From Catonia carolina (Eukaryota; Arthropoda; Insecta; Hemiptera; Achilidae), in the NCBI GenBank assembly GCA_035578175.1, contig JAQMRL010000002.1:133302171-133366170 (forward strand): a stretch of 64,000 bases of DNA, in the 5' to 3' direction. The position numbers and the translations under genes were made by a program. Positions 10,868 through 22,842 of the stretch are shown piece by piece (position 1 is the stretch's first letter; each line of letters begins with the position of its first letter). The notes beneath the pieces were generated by a model. The model was not told the origin of the DNA, did no database searches, and saw only the letters and a program-made list of their open reading frames with translations.

Positions 10868-11692
10868 GGTGTGACTATTAAATAACGAGACTGACGTAAA
10901 AAATTTTATTTTTATTTCATACATAATCACTTATTGTCACCTTCAATATACACTTCTTCTCTATCCCTATAACGCTCCATGCGAATTTTCCATTGTTGGA
11001 AACAGTGCTGGAAGTCATCTTCTGTCAGCTCTTTCAGGAAACGTGCCGCTCAAAAATGTTTGAAATGAAGCTCGCAATAATGTTTGTACTGACACTTTGT
11101 ATGCGATTGAAAATTACCCAAATTTTTTGGAAACGATAATAACATGTGATGAAACGTGGTTTTTTACTTATGATCCGGAAGCGCCAGTCCACGCACTGGA
11201 AGAGCCAAACTTCACTGAGAGCCAAAAAGGCTCGAATGAGCAAGTCAAAATTAAAAGCAATGATGATTGTTTTTTTTTAAATCCACGGGATTGTGTACCT
11301 TCACTGGAGGTACACAATTAATCAATATTACTACCTTGGGGTACTTTCTAAACTACGTCAAAGAGTAAGGAAAAAATGCCCCGACCTTATCCACCTTAAA
11401 AACATCCACTTTATTCACCAGATCTTGCACCATGTGACTTCTACCTGTTCCCTAAGGTGAAATCTGCATTAAAAGGGACAAGATTTGACTCTGTGGAAGC
11501 TATAAAAGAGAAAGCGGCACGTGTCCTGAAGGAGCTGACAGAAGATGACTTCCAGCACTGTTTCCTACAATGGAAAATTCGCATGAAACGTTGTAGGGAT
11601 AGAGGAGTGTACATTGAAGGTGACAATAAGTGATTATGTATAAAAAAAAAACATTTTTTACAACGTCAATCTCGTTATTTAATAGCCACACC
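10868..11692 (+). pseudogene. Rearranged mariner (DD34D) relic with two inverted 3' ends
   Basis: The segment at 11097-11230 encodes ITCDETWFFTYDPE around the first catalytic Asp. The segment at about 11400-11634 encodes YSPDLAPCDFYLFPKVKS around the third Asp and runs to the transposase stop after YIEGDNK (11632-11634). The second-Asp region and the 5' half are gone. The left edge (10868 to about 11045) is an inverted copy of the right 3' end (about 11510-11692), covering the last ~40 codons and the 3' terminal sequence. It is dead as a transposase. Confidence 0.85.
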
Positions 11693-11699
11693 TTGTATT

Positions 11700-13600
11700 T
11701 TTTATAAGCGAAAACCCTTGGTGGATATGATCGCATGATCCTCCGAGGTTGTAGTGAACCTGGACAATGAGGGTTTAAACCAAAATAAAAAAAAAAACTA
11801 TAGGCCCTACTATATTAATATTACAGGTAGAAAAAAATGACGATATTATAAATAAAAATATCAAAAATTTTACAAATAAACACATAATTAAAACTATCAC
11901 ACAATTAAAATACAATTCACGAAGTTTGGGGCTGAAAAGAGACCCCTTGTCGGATTGACCCAAACAAAAATTAAAAAATCTGGTGTGCAACACCCACGCT
12001 ACTTTCTCGTACCAATGTAAATAATGCAAAGTATAATCTATGTTTAATCATGAGTAATCAACGTAAAATGAAAAATTAAATCTAATTTTAATCATGAGTG
12101 AATGACGCTAAATGAAAATCCCTAATTTAGTGCTCTGTATCAGATACAAAGTATCAGTTTCGTACGACTCGCCCCTGCATAAGCGAGCAAGGGTTTTCAA
12201 TCATCGGTTGATTTACAAAAATTAAATTAATAGTTTTAGTGGAATGTAAGAATGATAATACTGTAGTAACATTACTCCGTGACTCGTGTGTGAACACTTA
12301 TATTTTTATTTACGTATATTTTGTATTATTTTTAATAAAAAAAATGGATTTTACGACTAAGCTACAATTTTATTTAAGAACATTATTTTTTTATTATGCT
12401 GGAAATAATTGAACTTTTATATTTTACTTGAGTTTTATTATATTTTAGTTTTTTGATTTTAATTATTAAGTGTAAATATAGTATTCTTATTTTGATGACT
12501 AATAGTTTAATAACTGAATTTATTTTTAAATGATTCATTTTTTGTTAAAAGTTTTCTAATAATAACAAGTAGGGTTTTCAACATCAACATATTATACGGT
12601 TACCTAAATAACGTCTAAATGCATGATGTAGCCAAATGGTTAGAAACGTAGTTTTTAAATAGTCTGTCTTTCAAAATATACTTCAGAAAATGTTGTTACT
12701 ATTGTCTCTTACTTTAAAGACTATTATTTATAGGAAATAATTTTTTTTCAAAATAAAGTAAAAAATCATCCTTGTAGGGTTAAGTTGATTGTTTTCTTAA
12801 CAGTGTATTTCTTTTCTAATCAGTAAGACTAAACTGTGAAGAAAAAATATATAACACTAAGTTGATTAACTGTGAATCAACAACTTGAAACACAAAATTG
12901 TTGAAGTTGAAGATGGCGATGACCACAATAGAGATGATGATGATACCGAATCTGAGATGACGATGATTATTAGCAGAATTAGAAATAAAATGATTAAATG
13001 ATTAACAAAATCGTAAAGGTAAGTCCAATGTTTAAAAACGTTTCAGTCTGTGAGTAGGCCTGTCTTCGCTGTTCTCGAGAAGGTTAATTGCTAAAGGATT
13101 TAGATGGTCTTCTAGTTTTTGTTAATGTTCATCGCTACGTTGTTTAATTTCTTGTTTTATGAATGGCAGGTTTAGATCGGATATATTTCATTGGAATCAT
13201 CGGAATATTTTCATTGGTTACGTAGGCTACAATGGGGCTGCGTGATTATAGTGCCCGCCACGAAAGAAGTTCGTTGTGTTTAAAGAACATTATTTCATGA
13301 ACTTACCATACGGTAAAATTTGGACTTTATACCACATACACACATACACACACACACACACGTTGACTGGTTTAATTGAAGTTCTTTTATTTAAAAATGA
13401 GTAGGAGGTACGGAAGTTTAAAAATACCAAAGTTTTAATTGGTTTTCTGTTAATGCGCTTTTAAACTCATGTTACTTCGTCTAGAATTATAAATAATTGT
13501 TCTCGTATGTGAAAATAATAAAGTGATTTAAAAAAAAAAAAATAGGATCTCTTGATTTTGTTTTAATATTGCAATTATTTAAAAGAAAAGTGTTTTAAGG
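11700..13600. other. No gene seen; short repeat fragments
   Basis: Contains the first ~165 bp of repE (11965-12130), an acidic-coding-like GAT-rich stretch at 12905-12965 that may be a transposase relic, and a CA microsatellite at 13332-13362. The remainder is AT-rich and unrecognised. Confidence 0.5.
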
Positions 13601-13604
13601 TAAG

Positions 13605-14585
13605 ACTGTATGATGGTTTTGACTGAAAATTTCGATTTTCGGTTGTTTATGTTTTTCTACAAGAATAAAACATTAGATTACGTCAAAAACATGATTTTAA
13701 TGAACAAATTAAATTTTTTCCAGGTCTGCCCAAAAAAATTATCATGTAACCAAAAACGAATATTTTTCATAATTTTATACGGATCGTTTTAAAACAAAGG
13801 GAATTTTAGTTTTTAAAAATATCTGCATCACTATTTTCAATATATTTTTCAGCTGGTGGTTCATCTTTCTACCCAACTGTTGATGGGAAATTTATAGGTA
13901 TCAGACGAACTAATGTCTCTTAACCGAGCGAGTGAAAGGGCATATGGCATAACTACGCATGCGCTCAAAGGTCTTTGCCGTTGTAATCCAAATGTGAAAA
14001 CACACTACAGTCGTTATTTTGCTTGTTAGTTTCCTGCATGCATAAACGCTTGCTCACAACAATGAGTAAAATTATACGACAATGTTATTGGAACGGCGCG
14101 TATGGCTTGTGCGAGTGAGAGCGTTATGCATTGTCTCACTCCCACGACTAGGGACATTAGTTCATCTGAATACTGTACTTATGCGTGTACGTTTTGTTTT
14201 TTGTTTTTTGCCTGTTCTCGTAAATAAACATTTTAAAAATTTTAGGTACATTTTTTCGGACTTACCGGGCTGAAATTTTTACCAGTTATTCGTCTTGTAC
14301 ACGCACATATACCGGCATTTGTATGACTTCCTTAAATGCTCCAACAATTATTTATATGCAAAAAACTTAGAAAATAAATTTGTAAAAATCTATGTGATTC
14401 GTTATTTTGTTTTTAACATTAAGATTCGACAGATTAAATTGAAAGAAATGTCAGTAGCTAAAGACACCCGACAACTATGCGTGTGTAAAGTTTTATTCCC
14501 CTGTCTTTTATCATTCCTTTGAAAAATGTACCTAAAAATATCAAATTTAACATTGGTGGAAGACTAAGTACAGACTCCCCTTAAA
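13605..14585. repeat. ~1 kb unclassified repeat, copy 2
   Basis: Collinear with 7725-8810 at both ends but without the palindromic second arm. Instead, a TIR-bearing MITE sits at 13901-14169. Confidence 0.75.
13901..14169. mobile_element. 269-bp MITE inside the 1 kb repeat
   Basis: Left end TCAGACGAACTAATGTCTCT (13901-13920) matches the reverse complement of 14150-14169 with 2 mismatches. The interior is GC-richer than its surroundings. The target duplication is unclear (possibly GTA or TA). Confidence 0.65.
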
Positions 14586-15470
14586 AGCGCATGAACAGGA
14601 AACCAGCTAAACACTGGGTACTTTTTGTGCAGAAACTTCCGTATGTCCTACTTATTTTGAAATAAAAAAAACTTCAGTCATACCAATCAACGCAAAAAAT
14701 AACAAGCTTTTTTTTGGTGAAACGTTCAAATTTTTCCGTTCGGTAGTTAATAAAATAGAATTCGTCAAACACAGCGGACTTCTTTTGTTGCACGCACTTT
14801 CGGTGTTAAGTGTTAAGTTAAGGTAATTTCCAGTTGTGATTAGACAATATGTCATTGTAATCATTACCTAAATTAATTGAGTGTTCATCTCATTAACCGT
14901 GCGTAAAGAAAATTTTAGCCAATATATAATTGTCTATATATATATAATTGAATATACAATTAAATAACAGTATGTAACCGCATTCATAAATCTTCCTGAC
15001 TGAAATAACCTCAAATCAGTGCATCTTTCTATTCCGTATTCTATAAATTTATACATTAACCCAATTGAAAATTATAGAAAAATACAATCACTTTCACTAA
15101 GTTTGAAAAGTACGTTACTTTCACTCTTATTTATTATTGGATTCACAATAACAATAAGGACGACAATCATAACTTTTATTGCGATCACTTATGACAGGTA
15201 CTAGGCCTTTTGTAAGCAGATAGTCTTTACCATTATAATATGATCACACAATTACGACCGGTTGATTTATATCAGTTCACGATCTATCGTTAAAAATATA
15301 TTCTAATAAATTTACATTCTATGAAATAATCGTTGTACGTCAGTATGATTTCCTGAATGTTGAAATACTAGCACACGTGCTTCACAAAATGTGCATTGTT
15401 AATGTATGTGTATTAGTTTTCTAGTTCTTTTTCAAGTTCCATCTCCTCCAAGAAGGTTGGCAATCATATT
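14586..15470. other. No gene seen
   Basis: AT-rich sequence with no repeat or coding signal that I recognise. Short open frames here lack domains and splice context. Confidence 0.4.
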
Positions 15471-15475
15471 ATTAA

Positions 15476-16028
15476 CCCTTTATAGGGCAGTACTATGGAG
15501 AAAATTATACATGTTGTAAAATGTTAAATTTTGTTTCATAGGGACTTGAATTTCAAACATTTTTAGTGCCAGAACAGTAAGATATTGTTTTGATGTTAAG
15601 CCCTGGTAAGTATACTTACTAAGGAACGTTTATTGAAATGGGAATTACATAATGTTTAGTGGTAAGAATGCTTATTAAAACAACTTGTAGTCCTATATAA
15701 CAGAAAAATGTGTAAAATAACTTTTCTCAACTTTATATTAGTTTGAATGCTTGCTTTCCCTTAAAAAACTCGAATTTTCTAAGTACTGTACAAAATTAAC
15801 AACAATACAACACGGTTGCGTACGCTGGTATGAATCCTTACCACATTCGTGTAACTCATGAAGCAAATGGTCACTGCGCACTAATTTCAAAATGTGGGTA
15901 GCCTACTTACCAGAGAACATTCATAAAACCATAAAATGCCAATAGGGTTCAACAGCATAGCTTAAAAACCCCTTAAAAATCGACTTTATTGCCAGTGGTA
16001 AGTATACTTACCAAAGACCTATAAAGGG
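15476..16028 (+). mobile_element. piggyBac-type MITE, unit 1
   Basis: Flanked by TTAA at 15472-15475 and 16029-16032. The ends are CCCTTTATAGGG and CCTATAAAGGG, matching the TTAA/CCC...GGG rule of piggyBac. The interior is non-coding with repeated TGGTAAGTATACTTAC motifs. It is 553 bp. Confidence 0.8.
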
Positions 16029-16059
16029 TTAACCATGAATATGGATGTTATCGCTTTAA

Positions 16060-16606
16060 CTCTTTATAGGTCTTTGGTAAGTATAATTACCACTGGCAAA
16101 AAGGTCGATTTTTAAGGGGTTTTTAAGCTATGCTGTTGAACCCTACTGGCATTTTATGGTTTCGTAGATGTTCTGTGGTAAGTAGGCTATCCAAATTCAG
16201 AAATTAGTGTGCAGCAACTATTTGCTTCATGAGTTACACGTATGTGGTAAGGAATCATATCAGCGTACGCAACCGTGTTGTTTTGTTGTTACTTTTGTAC
16301 AGTGCTTAGAAAATTTGAGTTTTTTACGGGAAAGAAGCATTCATGCATTCATAAAGTTGAGATAAGTTATTCTACTCATTTTTCTGTTATATAGGCAGCA
16401 AGTTGTTTTAATAAGCATTCTTACCACCAAAAATTATGTGATTCCAATTTCCTTAAACATTCCCTGGTAATACATAAACATCTTACTAAATAAATAAATA
16501 TCTTACTGTTCTGGCACTACAAATACATTATTCAAGTCCCTATAAAACAAAATTTAACATTTTACATTATGTATATTTTGTCCTTGTAGTACTGCCCTAT
16601 AAAGGG
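16060..16606 (-). mobile_element. piggyBac-type MITE, unit 2 (inverted)
   Basis: Inverted copy of unit 1, 547 bp, flanked by TTAA at 16056-16059 and 16607-16610. Only 27 bp separate it from unit 1, so together they form a palindrome of about 1.1 kb. Confidence 0.8.
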
Positions 16607-16796
16607 TTAAATTTATATTAGTGGAGCTGAACCCGAACTACGTTCTCAAGTATTTTTAGGCATTATATTCGTCTTCTACTGCGACCTTTTTTCCCATAAT
16701 TTTTCTCTGAATTATTATATAGAAAAAGCTATACTTCTCCCATACCCTTTCTCCTATACCCTTTAATCTTAATGGTTCTTACATCCTCTTTCTTTG

Positions 16797-17190
16797 CTCA
16801 TCACAGTCAGGTGGAGTGTTAAATTATTTTCACCTGATATACTAGTTTCAAGGCTACAAAAAATAGTTCTGTTTCTTATCACATGGTCCGCCAATTATAA
16901 GACTGAAGCATTTAAGCACAGATGAGGTAGAGGTGTAAAATACTTTAGTCAAAGTTATCTCCTCTGCGAGTAATAGATTTCATTTTACAGCCAGATCCTG
17001 TGGTGAATGAAGGGAAGATGTCATTTTCAGGGTGGAAAGTAGTTGATTTTCATAGAGCCTGGGATACTGATAAGCATAATTTTCCACTCAGTGAGGAAGG
17101 CGCAATGGGAAACCACCACACTCCTCGTTTTACTTACTTAAGTCTCTGGAGGTTCAAACCCCAGCCTTTCGGCTGATGACCTAAATATTA
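16797..17190 (+). repeat. rep390 copy
   Basis: Starts at CAGTCAGGTGGAGTGTTAAA and ends at CTTTCGGCTGATGACCTAAA; about 390 bp, same orientation as the 9690 copy. Confidence 0.8.
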
Positions 17191-17204
17191 CTCCATCATT
17201 ATAA

Positions 17205-17400
17205 TAACACTCTCGTTTGTGATACGATTCAACCAGATTAACCTGAAAATTTTTTGATATGACCATATTTCAAATGTCTCCAATTTGTCGGTAATTTTCT
17301 TTTTCAACGTCCAGGCCTCCATGATGTAAAATACTGAGAATGTATAGGATCTAAGACGTGAAGTTTTTAACTTTAATATAAGGTCTCTACTGCACTGAAC
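17205..17400 (-). mobile_element. LINE reverse transcriptase C-terminal relic
   Basis: The minus strand encodes SVFYIMEAWTLKKKITDKLE followed by TFEIWSYQKIFRL, the conserved E-x-W-T-L-x-K...L-E-x-F-E-x-W-x-Y-R region downstream of RT in jockey/RTE-like elements. Truncated at both ends. Confidence 0.7.
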
Positions 17401-18550
17401 ATCTTTAATTTTATTAAAAGTGATTCTTGTTTAATAAATTTCTTATTGTGGTTTTATTAAAAAAGTGATTTTTTTATTAGCTGTTATTTAAATTTGCATT
17501 TCTGTCTCATTGCCTAACCCTTTTGAATACAAAGTTTCTAGTTTTGTATAGTTACTCGTATAATACACAGTAGTAGGTCTGGGACAGAGAATAAATTAGT
17601 AGGTCTGATATATTTTGTCAGATGCGTTCACTACGTAGGTTGTAAAGGTAATCGTAGGCAACGAAGGCCTAAGGTGTATTATTCATCAACTTTAAGCTGA
17701 CTCCATTGCGCCATTACTATGACTATTTTTTATAAATAAAATTGATGACGCCAATTGATGTACGTTTTTTACTACACTTTAAGGAGTGTATTCAGTTCAG
17801 TTACTTATTTCGATGTGACATGTTGCGACATTCGTCTGATTCACGATTTACCTAACCTGCTACTTTATTAATGTAGTGTAGTCTTCTTAAGTAAACTGAA
17901 TTCAATTACTACAGTTGCATGAAGCATATAAGGTGACTCAAAAATATAACTACTTACAACATTTTTTAAAATATATGTTTGTATCTCCTACAATGATTAA
18001 TGAGCCATGGAAAGTTATGAATCAATGTAGTGGGTAATCATCATAAAATAACATCTCTATTAATTTTACAAATTAAAATATTGAGCCATAACTCCTGTTT
18101 GCCACATTCTAAGTGTGAAATGTTAAATACTATTTTTTTAATTATTGGAATTAAAAAAGTAAACTATTAAAATTCATGTAAATTGAATAAAAATAAACTT
18201 GTATTTTCCGAAGGAAAGATTTAGAAAGTGAATGGAAAAAATAATACAGAAAAGCAAAATGCCAAAACACACTCACAAATAATAACACGCAAAACGCAGA
18301 AAAGCTCAAATAATGTAGGTACAAGTGCTTCCGGTTTGGTTTGGTCTTGAATCTACAATTTAAAAGATGGTCTTCGGCAGTGATAATGCCAAAAGCTATA
18401 TCGCCTTTCGCAGTGGAAAGAATCACGTTCAGTAAGAGGTAGCTTGAATCTGTAAACCAGATCATCTTACCTAACGAACGCACTTTCAAATTATATGTTT
18501 TTGATCACAGGCGCCTTGTGCGTCAAGAGGCTTCCCCGACAAGAGAGCGA
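17401..18550. other. No gene seen
   Basis: AT-rich. No recognised repeat and no coding segment with family resemblance or flanking splice signals. Confidence 0.4.
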
Positions 18551-18623
18551 GTAAAGTGCATCCTCTTGGTTGCCGACAAGGCTCACCCTCGCTCTCGAAA
18601 CATTTAGTTATTTTGTCCAAATT

Positions 18624-18695
18624 AGGTATGTGACAGTCGCCAGTCACATACCTAATCCCATACCTTACACGCCAGTCACATACCTTACACGGTAT
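18624..18695. repeat. Nested GGTATGTGAC inverted and direct repeats
   Basis: Several copies of CAGTCACATACC and its complement GGTATGTGAC lie within 70 bp, forming overlapping hairpins. They sit in a locally GC-rich patch of unknown origin. Confidence 0.5.
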
Positions 18696-18878
18696 GTAAG
18701 AGTTCTACGGAACGACCTCTGGGTCTATGCTTTCAGGCGACCAATCGGTAGGGAGGTGTTGGGAGAAATGCCAGCGAACGAATTACCAATTACTTACAGA
18801 AATTTTATGCGAGTATAATAATCACAAAAAGTTGTTTTGTTATGTATAAATGCTACATTTATTATGTTAAATTTTTAG

Positions 18879-19060
18879 GTATGAGATATTTATGGTCCAT
18901 CTCAGATTGCCTAGATCCCCTTGAATATCCACCAGTGACTCAGGCATTAAACGAGTTGAATAAGGCGGAAGGAGACCGTTTGAACGTTTTATCACATCTT
19001 GATTCTGTCAGTTTTAATATATGGTTCAGAGTATTAGATCTAACTGCTCAGAAGATGTAA
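18879..19060 (+). CDS. Possible terminal exon of an unrecognised gene
   Basis: After a good acceptor (AATTTTTAG at 18870-18878) an open frame of 60 codons reads MRYLWSISDCLDPLEYPPVT and continues, with ordinary protein composition (acidic, Leu-rich, FNIWFRVLDLTAQKM at the end), to a TAA at 19058-19060. The GC content and residue mix look coding, unlike the neighbourhood. I do not recognise the family. No upstream exon could be joined in phase: the candidate at 18690-18817 would shift the frame. It may be a real 3' exon, a pseudogene fragment or chance. Confidence 0.25.
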
Positions 19061-19307
19061 AGAGTGTGTTTGTGTTTAGGTCATCAGCTGTAATTTTCAT
19101 TCAAAAATAATTTACATTTTGTGTACAAAGAAACAAGTCCTCACCTTTAGATATAGTAATGCTGTTAAAAGATTCCTTGACACAGCAGTAAAAAATGGGT
19201 TAAAAAATACATACAGTTCAGAGGAAAATTTATAAATTTTGTGAAACAAAAAATAATTTGAATAACATCGTGCTTTTCTTTAGTACAACATTTTTTATGT
19301 TGTTTAG

Positions 19308-19685
19308 GTCAGCAGCCGAAAGGCTATTTTGAACCTCTAGAGTCTTTACTAAGTAAAACGAGGAGTGAGATGGTTTACCATTGCTTTCCTCAGAAACTGG
19401 AAAAGTACGCTTATCAGCATTCCAGACTCTCTGAAAAGCATCTACTTTCCACCCTGCAAATTACACCTTCACTTCATTCACCACAGGGTCTAGCTGTAAA
19501 ATGAAATTCATTACTCTCAGAGGAGCTAACTCTGACTGGTGTATTTTACACGTCTACCTCTTCTGTTTTTAAATGCTTCAATCATATAATTGGCTGACCA
19601 TCTGAACAGAACTATTTTTTGTAGCTTTAGAACTAGCAGATCGAATGCAAATTATTTAACACTCCACCTGCCTGTTATGAACATT
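19308..19685 (-). repeat. rep390 copy
   Basis: Minus-strand member with the CAGCAGCCGAAAGGCTATTT start block (plus orientation) and the ACACTCCACCTGCCTGTTAT end block. Confidence 0.8.
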
Positions 19686-20500
19686 TGTAATGAATAGAAA
19701 CTGCTTAGATAAGATTATTAAAACCTTTAGCAGTGTATCAATGGGTGGGCCATTAAAAATTAAGATATTAAACGTGAACGTAATTTGCCAGGGTTGATAA
19801 AAACCATTCGGAGATACAGGCAACAGTGGTATATTCATTAGTTTCGGACGCCAGACGGTCGAACAGACTAAGTAGTTTTCACCTACAATCCAACCGGACA
19901 AAGTTAACCTCAGAAAAGGTGGGCATCGCAACTTTTTTAAGAAATAGCAGATTACGAAGTTTGAAGTTGGAACAGGCCAGGAGGCATAATCCTTATCTTT
20001 TTTATGTCGATGAAAAGAGTTGAATTTGTAAAAAGATAAAAAGATAATTAACTTTTGAAATTTGAATCTCACTTTACGTAGTAAGATACATTAAAATAAA
20101 AAAATATTTTGCTAATTCTATTTGTATATATTTACAAATTTATTAATAAATATTTTTAAAAAATTTGGTGATTATTTTCGAATGTTATATTTTTAACCTT
20201 GGATGATCCGCTTAGCAGTCTAGTTCATCCCAAGGGTCATAGATAAATTTAAGCCAGATATTCTTTAAAAAAATTCACATCTATTTTATAAATCAGTGTT
20301 TTAATTTTTCAAATTCTTTTTAGTTTTATTCTGCCAGGGTTTCCATGTGATTTATCTTGTGGTTCCTCCAAGTAATTGTCAGAACAGTTTCTTTTGGCTT
20401 CCGTGCTCGTGACGTTTTTTATTGTATTCTATTTACGTATTCAATTCCTATTCAACTGATTACTTCTGTTTTACGTTCAGCTGTTCTGCACATTAAGGCT
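19686..20500. other. No gene seen
   Basis: Short overlapping open frames at 19826-20023 (+) and 19656-20072 (-) have no recognisable domain. The rest is AT-rich. Confidence 0.4.
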
Positions 20501-20504
20501 AATG

Positions 20505-20605
20505 CAAAAGGTGAAGGGTGATTAATGAAAATCAGTGATGAAAAAAGCCAGACCTCACCGGGAATTGAAACGGAACCCCTAGCATAAAACCCCGTTAACT
20601 TGTAC
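20505..20605 (-). repeat. SINE-A fragment
   Basis: Contains GGCTAATGCAAAAGGTGAAG and CCGGGAATTGAAACGG, the reversed tail and box-B region of SINE-A. Confidence 0.55.
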
Positions 20606-20684
20606 ATCAAAATTAATTTTATTTAAAGTAAAAAATAAAGATTTATCGCACGATTTAAAACATATAAAAATACATTTCTATTGT

Positions 20685-20960
20685 CATCAGTCTCTCGACT
20701 GGTTTGATGCAATTCCCCTAGCTATTCTATCTTGCGCATCCCCCTTCAATTCACTCCCTCAATATTACACTCCATTTTTGATAGAGTAACCTGGATATCT
20801 TAAGATATGGCCAACTAGCGTATCCCTTCTGGTAAGATATTTCCATATACTGTACTTCTTTCATCCACTCGCCTAAGAAACTCTAAATTACTTATTTTGT
20901 CCACCCTTCTAACCATTAAAATTTTCCTGTAATATCACATTTCAAAAGCTTTTGTCTATA
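20685..20960 (-). mobile_element. Decayed LINE 3' region
   Basis: The block CAGTCTCTCGACTGGTTTGA followed by CCTGGATATCTTAAGATATG and TTCTTTCATCCACTCGCCTA resembles the antisense of RT C-terminal/3' UTR sequence from insect non-LTR elements. It is strongly mutated, so this call is tentative. Confidence 0.4.
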
Positions 20961-22050
20961 ATATATATATATATTTAATCTATATCTATCTATAAAAATA
21001 TATAAAATTATAAAGAATTTACACGGTTTACCTTTCCACAGCCCACAGAAATCCCTAATGACCAAGATTTTTATGAGATTGACCTTAAATAAATAACATT
21101 TAAAACAAAATATTAATAATTGTAAGTAATCATAATTAACGAAGAATAAGTTTTCGAGAAAATATAACTTGTTTTTGTATATTGAGAGTAAATTAACTTG
21201 AATGAATCATAAACGTTACCAAATGATATTACGCAAAATAAGCAATTTGTTCATATAATATCGTGACTCCTTACATTATTTGAGCATCAGTATACCGATA
21301 TGAATTACTTTTAAGACATTAAGATAACACATGAGAAATAAATGTGTCATAATATTTTTGTGTCGCACATTTCGCGTGCATTTATGAAAAGGTGTAGTAA
21401 TAAGGAATGCTATTTGTTTTATAGAGAGATAGATGCACATGATTTATGTGTTCGTGATACAGTTTTTTTTACTGAAAAAATCAAAAGTAATGAAAGATAA
21501 AAAAGATGAAGAGAAGGTTTATCCTGATGTGCAACAAGGACGCGCGAAGGATTCTATTTTAAACTTAAGCGCGTAATGTAACTGTTTGAACGACATAGAG
21601 CGGTGGTTTAGAGGTACGGTAGGCTTATTTATTCCAATGTCTATGACATGAGCTAATACACGACATAAACAGATACAAACAACGTGACTTGCTTTTTCAT
21701 TTAACCCTAATATTATTATTTTTATTATTATGTTCTACACACGACGACGGCTAAAACAAATAAAGGTACTCCGTTAGGCCTTCACATGATATTGTCATGT
21801 TTTACGAGTAATTTATTTAGATCTACTTTATTAAACTCATTTTGTAACAATAAACTCACTAAGCACGAATTTTATATTTTTGTGCTTCTGTGTTTTGCCC
21901 AATTTCATAACAAACGAATTTAATTTTTTCGCAATCTACGCATTTACTTCTATTTCAAAACTAAAAGTAATTATATGTTTGAGCTCTTATTTTTTGAACT
22001 CTCTAAGTTTCCACAAGTAAATCATAAAATAACTTACTATATTCGTAACT
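20961..22050. other. No gene seen
   Basis: AT-rich stretch without recognised elements; a short TA repeat lies at about 20958-20972. Confidence 0.4.
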
Positions 22051-22054
22051 AAAT

Positions 22055-22195
22055 GTCACCGGATAATCAGCAAAACTGGTTTTTACTCCATTAGTTCGTG
22101 GTTTGTTTCCCAGTCAGGTCAAGTATTTTTTCAACTCTTATTTTCATCATAGTCTTCATTAACAGTAATTTTTAAAACAGTCAAACGTAAACAAA
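22055..22195 (+). repeat. SINE-A copy, decayed head
   Basis: CCCAGTCAGGTCAAGTATTT and CATTAACAGTAATTTTTAAA with ACAGTCAAACGTAAAC correspond to the SINE-A body and 3' end. Confidence 0.6.
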
Positions 22196-22199
22196 ACGA

Positions 22200-22840
22200 A
22201 AAATTCCGAATGGTGAAGATTAGTGGCGTGGAAAAACCGTGAAGATCAGGTGGCCTTAAAAATTGCTATTGTTTCGCGTGTCTGTCAGAATGGACAAAGT
22301 TGATTGTTGGCTTTAAAAAAGGCCTTTACAAATCTTAGAGAGTTGGCTCTGAGAAGGATCGTTGTGTCTCAAAAATACCGGTGAAGGCAGCGTGTGGTTG
22401 CGGCTGCTGCGGTGTCTTGTCTCAAAAAATCTTCTTTCTCTCGTAGATCAAGTTAGATAGATCTCGAAGATCTATCTTCATCGGAATTAGCTATAGAACG
22501 CAATGTATTGTGGAGTCCAACGTACAGTACTGAAATAAGAGGAGCGTTGGCGATATAACCTTGGAGGGGTTGAATTACAATTAGGTTTGCAAATATCACT
22601 CGATGAATGAAAATTACTAATGAAGCCTTCGCTTATTATGATCTCGTTGGCACTCCAGATTTGCGATCGTAGTAAGCGTTGATCATAATAGCCGAAAACC
22701 GAGTCAGTAAGTCAGACCAATAAGCAGTAACGTGATCACAGTTACAGATCTTGTCGATTCACTTTAGGGTGGGCTTAGTGAAAGGCCTACGTTTTATACG
22801 AAACGGTTATTCCTTTTTTTTGTTAAATAGTTTTGGTTTA
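22200..22840. other. GC-richer block of unknown origin
   Basis: Includes short inverted repeats such as AGATCT/GATCTATCTTC near 22450-22480. No coding frame or transposon ends recognised. Confidence 0.35.
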
Positions 22841-22842
22841 TT

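Noticed and set aside
12905..12965. Acidic GAT-rich coding-like stretch
   Set aside because: Resembles the acidic tail of a Tigger transposase, but no ends or further residues support this.
13332..13362. CA repeat as a possible CRISPR or regulatory array
   Set aside because: Plain dinucleotide microsatellite.
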